11,688 nt of DNA, from the NCBI GenBank assembly GCA_018899795.1, contig JAHIHJ010000418.1:1-11688 (forward strand), read 5' to 3'. This document shows, piece by piece, positions 6,470-11,688 of the stretch (position 1 is the stretch's first letter; the number at the start of each line of letters is the position of its first letter). The notes below the pieces were generated by a model. It ran no database searches. It was not told the origin of the DNA and saw only the letters and a program-made list of their open reading frames with translations. The DNA comes from Methanobacteriota archaeon (GTDB lineage: Archaea; Halobacteriota; Methanosarcinia; Methanosarcinales; Methanoperedenaceae). The position numbers were made by a program, and so were the translations under genes.

Positions 6470-7003
6470 TCAGTCCCAGAAAATATCCTTCTTCCTTTTT
6501 GCCACCAGGATCATAGCCTTTCCGATAATAACCCCTACCACTATACCCCCAAGAACATCCCCCGGGAAATGCACACCCACATATATCCTGCTCAAAGCCA
6601 CGATGAACGAGAACGCATAGAGATATTTTGCATACTCAGGATGGAACCTCGAAATTACTATTGAAGCAAGAAAGCTCATCTCCACATGACCTGAAGGGAA
6701 TGATGGGTCAAATTCGGCTGGTGTCAGCAGCCTTGCAGACTCTATGGTCTCATACGGTCTTGCCCTGTCGATAAGTAATTTCAGCGGATACGTAAAGAGC
6801 GCCCCTGCGGCAATACTTACTGTCAAAAGCAGCGCCATTTTCTTTTCATTCTTTCTCCAGAAATACAAGATCATGAGAAACCAGAAAACATATGTTAATT
6901 CCCGCAGGGCAGGGAAGATTACATCAAAAACAGGATTTACAAGATCATGGTTTATTCTAAGGAATACCGCGCTGTCAACTGCTGATAGGTAATCAAATAT
7001 CAT
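6470..7003 (-). CDS. PAP2-family membrane phosphatase
   Basis: A 177-residue integral membrane phosphatase of the PAP2 / bacterial-acid-phosphatase superfamily, which dephosphorylates lipid phosphates or isoprenoid diphosphates at the membrane face. All three signature motifs are present in order: K75-x6-R82-P83 (KLLIDRARP), PSGH at 103-106 with the catalytic His106, and SR-x5-H-x3-D at 138-149 (SRIYVGVHFPGD) with His145 and Asp149. Hydrophobic helices flank them, at about 23-48, 57-74, 108-119, 126-138 and 148-168. In archaea a likely substrate is a polyprenyl (dolichyl) phosphate or diphosphate, or an archaeal lipid intermediate; the sequence does not decide. The ATG at 7003 overlaps the stop of a possible small upstream ORF by four bases, and GGATGG lies just before it. 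Confidence 0.92.
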   Translation of the reverse strand: MIFDYLSAVDSAVFLRINHDLVNPVFDVIFPALRELTYVFWFLMILYFWRKNEKKMALLLTVSIAAGALFTYPLKLLIDRARPYETIESARLLTPAEFDPSFPSGHVEMSFLASIVISRFHPEYAKYLYAFSFIVALSRIYVGVHFPGDVLGGIVVGVIIGKAMILVAKRKKDIFWD

Positions 7004-7089
7004 GTTCCATCCCCGTGGCGGTGTATCCTTCCCGACAGCTCAAGAATGATATCAGAGGCCTTTTTTGTCCCATTCATTCTTATTGCCAT
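7000..7089 (-). CDS. Possible small gene of 29 residues coupled to the PAP2 gene
   Basis: From the ATG at 7089 the minus strand encodes a 29-residue peptide starting MAIRMNGTKKASDIILELSG and ending in TGA at 7002-7000. An AAGGAG ribosome site lies about nine bases upstream, and the stop overlaps the PAP2 start as ATGA, the arrangement used by coupled genes. Read upstream in frame, the sequence continues (NEAKEYRE) to the TAA that ends the protease gene, so the same frame runs on from the protease C-terminus. The peptide resembles the tail of glycosyltransferases or sugar epimerases, so a fragment of a lost gene is an alternative. Function unknown. Confidence 0.35.
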   Translation of the reverse strand: MAIRMNGTKKASDIILELSGRIHRHGDGT

Positions 7090-7113
7090 TTCGCGATACT
7101 CCTTTGCTTCATT

Positions 7114-8952
7114 TTAATTCTTATATATGCGTCTTGAGACAAGCATTACTATCAGCACTGCGACAATTCCGGCTGCCGGGGTTTTTTCCGCAGCCAATGG
7201 AGGAGGTACAGGAGTGGACGACGTTGCCTGCGGCGCAAAAGGCGTTAGCACAGGCTTGACCGGGATCTTGTCCGAAGGTACGGCATGGGAATTCAGCACT
7301 ATTAACGTCTTTGCCACCATTTTGGCATAAGTGAACTGGTTGATCTTTTCATATGGATCCGGCATGGTCTGGGCATACTCATACGCGCTCACCGCAAGGG
7401 TGGGCTCTATTCCAGCCATCCTGGCTTCATTTATCGCATCTTTCGCATCACCTTCGCTCTTGTTGACTTTGCCAGAGGTATCAATCAGTCCCATGAACCC
7501 TATGATCGTGCTGGATTTCACGGAACCCTGGAGCGAATCAAAGATCGCGCCTGAATAATATCCGCGCCGCATTTCTTTCTGGGCATGGATCAAATCTTCA
7601 ACCGGACTGCTTATTACGCCCGGGTGTGCGCTTTGAGATAATAGTTCCTGCATGTATGTATTTATGGACTGTCCCTGGCTCAGGTACCATCCCGCCCTGT
7701 CTTTTAATATTTTTTCTGGCACCACTTTCCCGCTCTGGGTCGAAAGCGTAAGCCACCACTGGGCTGTTCGCGCTCTCTCATTGGCGAAGGCAAACCCGTA
7801 GATCTTTTCTTCTGAATTATTGAGTTTTTTTGTCTCTTCAAGTTTCAACTTAGAAGTGGTTATGCGTGATTCCGCTGCCCCAACAGCCCCAACATCGAAC
7901 ACGCCGTCTGATTTGAACACATCAAGGTCGCTCTCTGACTGGTTTATCTGGGTTTCAACGACATCTGCCAGTTCAGCAATATACTGATCTTTATCAGGAG
8001 CATTGCCGTACTCATATATCCATCTGGCTGCGCGTATATTTATCATGGAATTGAAATAAAGGGAGGTGGCAGCATAGTATTTCTGGGTCTCGTACATCTT
8101 ATCAGCCCTGCCCAGTATATCTTTTGCATCTTTGAGGTAAGGGCTTTGCGGCGTTAGCGCCGCGGTCTCATTATACATATCGCTGGCTTCTGTCTTCAGG
8201 TTCGTAGCAAGCGGTTCAAGAAGACCCATGTATCCGGGGGTGAGTATAGTGCCGTTAAAAACCGGTCTTTTAATTTCATGACCGGTAAATATCTTTACGA
8301 CCTCCTGGATCGTGCTGACTTCTCTTACAGTGACGTTCAGCTCTTTTCCAAGCTTCATTACATCAATTGTCTCTTCCACATCCCTTGTGATAATTGAATT
8401 CCCTTTTGCTCTCGTGATAAGTTTTGTCAAGGTGACCGTCCCCTGTCCTTCGGGTACAAGGAAAAGAGTATAATTCTCAGCCGCAGCGGCTTCAAGCTTG
8501 TACGGGATACCGCCCACCGGACCAATGGAATCATCAGGATTTATCATGCCAGTCATCACAACTCCAGACTTAAGCGTCCAGTTATTGACAGCTGCTATTG
8601 TCGCCACAGTGAGCGCTCCTCCTGCTGAAGGACCTCCGATGATGGGCGAACTGATATCAATAATATAATAAAAATCATATGCGCGCTGGTCTATTCCCAG
8701 GACATCGGAAGCGACCATTGCTGCAAGCCTCGCTGAACCCTGCAAATCGACCTGAGTGTAAGGGCTTGTATCGACGAAAACATGACCTGTGCCGTTGGTG
8801 GCGATCACTTTGGCGAAAAGAAGAATTCCCTGTTCACCGTCCGCTGTGCTGCTGTCTGCCACGAGCGGGATGGTGACGCCGTCATCAAGTGCATGTGCTG
8901 TACCTGCGGTAACTATGAGTATTAGCAATACCCTCAAGAATTTATTTATCAT
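7114..8952 (-). CDS. Secreted or membrane-anchored Lon-type (S16) serine protease
   Basis: A 612-residue archaeal protein with a Lon proteolytic (peptidase S16) domain but no ATPase. Residues 1-21 form a signal peptide (basic MINK-FLR start, hydrophobic core, ending AHA). The protease domain spans about 40-225, with the catalytic serine in GGPSAGGAL (Ser109) and the partner lysine in GGIPYKLEAA (Lys152), the Ser-Lys dyad of the family. A long, mostly helical region follows, then a Pro/Ser/Thr-rich linker (about 568-590) and a final hydrophobic segment (PAAGIVAVLIVMLV) before the basic end SRRIYKN. It is probably exported, with the protease outside and the C-terminus anchored or processed. The organisation matches the predicted archaeal serine protease group once catalogued as COG1750. 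It diverges from the marker-11 gene across a 51-base gap. Confidence 0.88.
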   Translation of the reverse strand: MINKFLRVLLILIVTAGTAHALDDGVTIPLVADSSTADGEQGILLFAKVIATNGTGHVFVDTSPYTQVDLQGSARLAAMVASDVLGIDQRAYDFYYIIDISSPIIGGPSAGGALTVATIAAVNNWTLKSGVVMTGMINPDDSIGPVGGIPYKLEAAAAENYTLFLVPEGQGTVTLTKLITRAKGNSIITRDVEETIDVMKLGKELNVTVREVSTIQEVVKIFTGHEIKRPVFNGTILTPGYMGLLEPLATNLKTEASDMYNETAALTPQSPYLKDAKDILGRADKMYETQKYYAATSLYFNSMINIRAARWIYEYGNAPDKDQYIAELADVVETQINQSESDLDVFKSDGVFDVGAVGAAESRITTSKLKLEETKKLNNSEEKIYGFAFANERARTAQWWLTLSTQSGKVVPEKILKDRAGWYLSQGQSINTYMQELLSQSAHPGVISSPVEDLIHAQKEMRRGYYSGAIFDSLQGSVKSSTIIGFMGLIDTSGKVNKSEGDAKDAINEARMAGIEPTLAVSAYEYAQTMPDPYEKINQFTYAKMVAKTLIVLNSHAVPSDKIPVKPVLTPFAPQATSSTPVPPPLAAEKTPAAGIVAVLIVMLVSRRIYKN

Positions 8953-9003
8953 TTGCTCACAATACTCATATATTGGAGTAAATACTTAAAACCAGTGGAA
9001 ATT
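8953..9003. promoter_or_regulatory. Divergent promoter region between the S16 protease and marker-11 genes
   Basis: Only 51 bases separate the two divergent starts. The plus strand has CATATATT at 8967-8974, about 30 bases before the ATG at 9004. The minus strand has TATTTA near 8981-8986, about 30 bases before the ATG at 8952. Both spacings fit short-leader or leaderless archaeal mRNAs, and the elements nearly overlap, so the two genes may compete for or share regulation. Confidence 0.4.
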
Positions 9004-9888
9004 ATGGAACTATCTGACCCTTATAATATCACCTACAAAGGCATATATGCGGTAGCTGACAGGAAGAACGAAAATGTTGAGATAATGGAACGATCAAGCT
9101 GCTACGGAGGCTCGGCATGGGCGCTTTACCATTATTCCAAAAGCCCGCTCGTGATCAGGGGACGCGCAGTTGGGGACATGATGCGCTATCTTGTGAGAAC
9201 AGGACACATTCCTCTTGACCTGAAGTCGTCGGTCGCTGCTGCTGGTATTGAATCTGTTATCGTGGATGGTGACGAGATAGAGATAACCTACAGCGGCCTC
9301 GGTGGAGGAGGCGTTGGCGCGACAACATGCAGGGCTTATGCTGACGGCGTCCTTCGCTGCCGGATCTCTGAATCCGGGGGCGGCAAGAGGGCAAGCGGTA
9401 CGATCGTTGTCCCGAGAAGAGAGCGTGTCCTTGTTGGAATTGATAATACAGATTCGAAAGAGGTGGGAGCCACATGGACACTTGCGCATAACATTGCAGT
9501 TGCTGTTGATTCCCGGGATAGCAAATACATTTCACATACGCTTGTCCAGCTTTATCCAGTGCCTGATAAAACCCAGAATTGCACGGCGACAGTGCTTGAA
9601 TTTGCCTGCACCGACGGCGCAAAAAAAGAACTGCTTGACGCGATCAGAGAGGGGCTTGAAAAATACAGTGTGTCCAATGAGACAGGTATGGTGGCACTAT
9701 CAGGTTTTGATGCAGAGGCGCTTATGGGATACAGCAGACAGTGCAGAAGCGGGATGATCACGATGGAACTGACGTTAAAAAACTGCAGGGAACACGGGGT
9801 TGAGATATGCATCGATGGAAAGGGCATAATTGGCGCTCTTGCGGCGCTTCCGTGGTTCTCAAGGAACGACGAATCGGTGGTATTGTGA
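9004..9888 (+). CDS. Methanogenesis marker protein 11
   Basis: A 294-residue protein recognised as methanogenesis marker 11, a family largely confined to methanogens and anaerobic methane oxidisers and of unproven function. Recognisable features are the glycine-rich SGLGGGGVGATTCRA (about 97-111) and VLVGIDNTDSKEVGATWTLAHNIA (starting near residue 142). The latter resembles the acidic nucleotide-binding motif GIDDTDS of the TiaS (tRNA-Ile2 agmatidine synthase) family, with Asn in place of the second Asp. It is soluble, with no signal or membrane segment. The frame is open from an ATG at 8953, but those 17 extra codons run through the likely promoter; ATG 9004, preceded by GTGG, is preferred. 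It stands alone on the plus strand, with no cotranscribed partner before the island that follows. Confidence 0.88.
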   Translation: MELSDPYNITYKGIYAVADRKNENVEIMERSSCYGGSAWALYHYSKSPLVIRGRAVGDMMRYLVRTGHIPLDLKSSVAAAGIESVIVDGDEIEITYSGLGGGGVGATTCRAYADGVLRCRISESGGGKRASGTIVVPRRERVLVGIDNTDSKEVGATWTLAHNIAVAVDSRDSKYISHTLVQLYPVPDKTQNCTATVLEFACTDGAKKELLDAIREGLEKYSVSNETGMVALSGFDAEALMGYSRQCRSGMITMELTLKNCREHGVEICIDGKGIIGALAALPWFSRNDESVVL

Positions 9889-9896
9889 ACGATAGG

Positions 9897-9927
9897 AACC
9901 GCAGATAAACGCAGATGAACGCAGATT
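9897..9927 (+). repeat. CGCAGATRAA triple-unit repeat, distant copy
   Basis: Nine bases after the marker-11 stop lies a 31-base copy identical to the minus-strand copy at 2531-2561, about 7.3 kb away and in the opposite orientation. It marks the edge of an AT-rich accessory stretch. The surrounding 9889-10127 otherwise holds only the Mod-like stub at 10001-10084. Confidence 0.9.
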
Positions 9928-10000
9928 TATTGATTGGGTCACCTTAAGTAGATGTTGTTAAATACCATGTTATCCTTAATAAAAGACGGAGACTAAACAG

Positions 10001-10084
10001 ATGGCTGTACTGAATTTCAAAGGGAAGACATTCGTTCAAAATCATCGAAGCTCTGAAGCACAGATCTTATGCGACTTTATTTAG
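10001..10084 (+). pseudogene. N-terminal stub of a type III DNA methyltransferase (Mod)-like gene
   Basis: The ATG at 10001, preceded by GGAG, opens a 27-codon frame. Its first 15 residues, MAVLNFKGKTFVQNH, match what I recall as the conserved beginning of type III restriction-modification Mod (site-specific adenine methyltransferase) proteins, which should run for several hundred residues. After NH the sequence departs from the family and meets TAG at 10082-10084. The next frame continues for about 17 codons (IEALKHRSYATLFRRFA) to a TGA, suggesting a deletion joint near 10045. No Res or Mod remainder follows in the window. It is most likely a relic of a lost restriction system. Confidence 0.5.
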
Positions 10085-10127
10085 AAGGTTCGCATGATAT
10101 GTCTTTTTAATCAAATATTAGTTGGAG

Positions 10128-10634
10128 TTAGCTATCAGGATAGAGATGATTTATTACTCTCAATGCAACGTTAAACATCAACTGTGCATCTTGAATCGTT
10201 ACATTTAGGCTCTCAGGATGCACGTAAGCATTTCTAAGTTTTCTAACACCGTCTATAAAAGATGTATCTCCTCGTAGCAATATGCCTTCTTGTTCAGCCC
10301 AATCAGTTAATTCTTTAAATGACTCCGGTGCTGCCTTTTTAATACCATTGATAATTTGATATTTTTCTTTTAAGGCTATTTCAACTGCAATCGCTGACAT
10401 AATGCAGGCACTTCTAAAAAATCCTCGAATAAATAAACTTGCAGCCTCACGAATGTGTTCATTGGTCATTCGTGGTACAGATCCATTCAATTTTAAGTGG
10501 TTCAGTAAAGCATTTCTTTCCCTACACTCCCTCCCGTACTGGATATCCTGTCTATCTTGTTCTTTTGGAGCAGCTAAAAATAATCCTGCTAAAAAGCCAA
10601 GCCCTGCAACCATAGAGTCATCATTCTTTGTCAT
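10128..10634 (-). CDS. HEPN/DUF4145-like protein
   Basis: A 168-residue protein I assign tentatively to the HEPN/DUF4145 group. A helical region FIRGFFRSACIMSAIAVEIALKEKY (68-92) has the look of that group, and the C-terminal R134-x4-H139 (RNAYVHP) fits the HEPN RNase motif R-x4-6-H. HEPN proteins often act as RNases in toxin-antitoxin, CRISPR and abortive-infection systems, but DUF4145 members are mostly uncharacterised. The N-terminus has a short hydrophobic stretch (MVAGLGFLAGLFLAA, 8-22) that could touch a membrane. A GGGTGA ribosome site lies a few bases before the ATG at 10634. It follows the CARF-like regulator by 23 bases on the same strand, so the two are probably one operon. Catalytic activity is not shown by sequence. 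Confidence 0.6.
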   Translation of the reverse strand: MTKNDDSMVAGLGFLAGLFLAAPKEQDRQDIQYGRECRERNALLNHLKLNGSVPRMTNEHIREAASLFIRGFFRSACIMSAIAVEIALKEKYQIINGIKKAAPESFKELTDWAEQEGILLRGDTSFIDGVRKLRNAYVHPESLNVTIQDAQLMFNVALRVINHLYPDS

Positions 10635-10657
10635 AAATTCACCCTGCTTATAATTTT

Positions 10658-11383
10658 TTATTTATAGTTATTTTTATAAAGTTTCCCGATAACTTCACCT
10701 GCATCTGATAACCTGACTTTTATTTTTCTTGTACCTTCTCCGGCTTCGATAGTCTTGACATATCCCAAATCTTTCAGTTGTTGTATGTGGTAACTGGTCA
10801 TCGCACGATATTTATTTTTTTTATTTTCGAAGTCTTTTTCATCCTGATATAGAACATCTGCTAATGAGGAAATACTATTTACCTCGCCTCCTTTCGTTAA
10901 AATAGTTGCAAGTATTTTTTGTTGGATTTGCGATAATTTAGTCGGAACGAATGGGTCAAAAGATCGAGTAGATTCACCTACTCCATCCAAATCGTCGATT
11001 GATACTGGGGGATTTTTATATTTTCCAGGTACATAAACCATTCGAGCTTTATATATCGATGACGCAAAAACTACTGCTGCAACTGCAAGATTTGTGCTGG
11101 AAGTTATATTTACTGTGATATCAGAACCTTCTTCAGTCGATAGAACTCTCATGAATTGTTCAAAGCAATTTTTAAAATCTATCGGATTAATCCCTATAAA
11201 ACTTGTGTCAATTATCTGCTTTACTGTGTCCCCTATTGCATCCGCACATTTTTTGGAAAACTCACCTTTTTCATCTTTCTTGTTATCATAGAAAAGATAT
11301 AGCTTATTTGGGGGATCCGTTTGAATTGGCTTTAGAACTCTGTCATAGTCAAAACCTACTAACGCTATATGAACTTTCCGCAT
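10658..11383 (-). CDS. CARF-like sensor with C-terminal winged-helix DNA-binding domain
   Basis: A 241-residue archaeal regulator. The N-terminal domain (about 1-145) begins with a strand-turn MRKVHIALVGFD and contains VNITSSTNLAVAAVVFAS (91-108), the strand-loop-helix that forms the ligand pocket in CARF/Rossmann-like domains (compare the NITGGT-type loop). The C-terminal part (about 148-238) is a winged helix: SQIQQKILATILTKGGEVNS, then a helix with MTSYHIQQLKDLGYV (195-209) and a basic wing ending TRKIKVRLSDAG. This layout matches archaeal Csa3-like or DUF6293 (HFX_2341)-type regulators. By family knowledge, CARF domains often bind cyclic oligoadenylates or other nucleotides; the ligand here is not known. 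No CRISPR array or cas gene is in the window. A 17-base palindrome 43 bases upstream may be its operator. Confidence 0.75.
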   Translation of the reverse strand: MRKVHIALVGFDYDRVLKPIQTDPPNKLYLFYDNKKDEKGEFSKKCADAIGDTVKQIIDTSFIGINPIDFKNCFEQFMRVLSTEEGSDITVNITSSTNLAVAAVVFASSIYKARMVYVPGKYKNPPVSIDDLDGVGESTRSFDPFVPTKLSQIQQKILATILTKGGEVNSISSLADVLYQDEKDFENKKNKYRAMTSYHIQQLKDLGYVKTIEAGEGTRKIKVRLSDAGEVIGKLYKNNYK

Positions 11384-11425
11384 AAGAAGTACAACAACAA
11401 CAAACTATTTTAATCTTATGGACGT

Positions 11426-11442
11426 GCAAAATTAAATTTTGC
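11426..11442. promoter_or_regulatory. Perfect 17-base palindrome, candidate operator
   Basis: GCAAAATTAAATTTTGC is a perfect 8+1+8 inverted repeat between the divergent CARF regulator (start 11383) and the plus-strand gene (start 11470), about 28-43 bases from each start. That is where a dimeric winged-helix protein would control one or both promoters; AT-rich TATA-like sequence overlaps it. Confidence 0.5.
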
Positions 11443-11469
11443 CTTAATAAGAGGGCAAAAGAAATATTT

Positions 11470-11688
11470 ATGTACAAGGACAACTATACTCATGACTATG
11501 AATTTAATGGTGGTAATTTGACAATAAAACACAGGAACACTAAGCTAACTGATTTTACTCCAGAAGTTGATATTGTCAAAACAGATGATGCCAAAACCAA
11601 CACTGTTAAATCTGATACTATCGAAACGCTTAGGAAAAAGTTGTTAATATTCATATCATGTATTCCATCAGCTCGCCAAAAAAGTAAA
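11470..11688 (+). CDS. Hypothetical protein, 5' part only
   Basis: From the ATG at 11470 the plus strand is open for 73 codons to the window edge, beginning MYKDNYTHDYEFNGGNLTIK and rich in Lys, Asp and Thr. No family is recognised. There is no close ribosome site (GAGGG stands about 14 bases upstream), so translation may be leaderless if the AT-rich palindrome region provides the TATA box. It diverges from the CARF/HEPN unit and shares its upstream region, so common regulation is possible. Because the 3' end is missing and the composition is AT-rich, it could still be a chance frame. Confidence 0.4.
   Translation, partial: MYKDNYTHDYEFNGGNLTIKHRNTKLTDFTPEVDIVKTDDAKTNTVKSDTIETLRKKLLIFISCIPSARQKSK

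Noticed and set aside
8953..9003. Upstream ATG at 8953 as the start of marker 11
   Set aside because: It would begin one base from the divergent protease start codon and translate through the only available promoter region; ATG 9004 fits better.
10402..10653. Plus-strand ORF of 83 codons opposite the HEPN-like gene
   Set aside because: Shadow of the minus-strand gene, which has motifs and a ribosome site; the plus-strand peptide shows no recognisable features.

Overview
The window looks like a chromosome segment of a methanogenic or methane-oxidising archaeon of the Methanosarcinales / ANME-2 type. Three things point there: archaeal late-cobamide genes (cobY and cobZ replace the bacterial cobU and cobC), a methanogenesis marker protein 11 gene, and a cob gene order that matches, from memory, the cobD-cbiB-cobZ order of Methanosarcina mazei.

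Layout, left to right. Positions 1-5033, minus strand, hold the late cobamide genes; transcription runs right to left as cobD, cbiB, cobZ, cobS, cobY, and cobY leaves the window at base 1. The steps covered are threonine-phosphate to aminopropanol-phosphate (CobD), attachment of that arm to the corrin (CbiB), GDP activation (CobY), transfer of the lower-ligand nucleoside (CobS) and removal of the last phosphate (CobZ). Most neighbours overlap by 4-13 bases. The run is broken between cbiB and cobZ by about 800 bases carrying a GxxExxY-family gene wrapped in tandem 10-base repeats (CGCAGATRAA), plus a GC-rich double-hairpin insert. An ADP-ribosylglycohydrolase-family gene (5084-6028) lies just upstream of cobD on the same strand and may head the transcript.

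Positions 6029-6469 hold no gene but contain candidate promoter elements and hairpins. Next, on the minus strand, come a PAP2 membrane phosphatase, a possible 29-residue gene coupled to it, and a secreted or membrane-anchored Lon-type (S16) protease. The methanogenesis marker 11 gene diverges from the protease on the plus strand.

From about 9890 the sequence looks like an accessory island. It has an exact copy of the 31-base repeat, a stub resembling the start of a type III DNA methyltransferase (Mod), a two-gene minus-strand unit (CARF-like winged-helix regulator followed by a HEPN/DUF4145-like protein), a perfect 17-base palindrome upstream of that unit, and the start of an unrecognised plus-strand gene that runs off the right edge. 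These genes look more AT-rich than the cob genes. The CARF/HEPN pair is the best candidate for a little-described defence or stress-signalling module. No tRNA, rRNA, CRISPR array or complete insertion sequence was seen.
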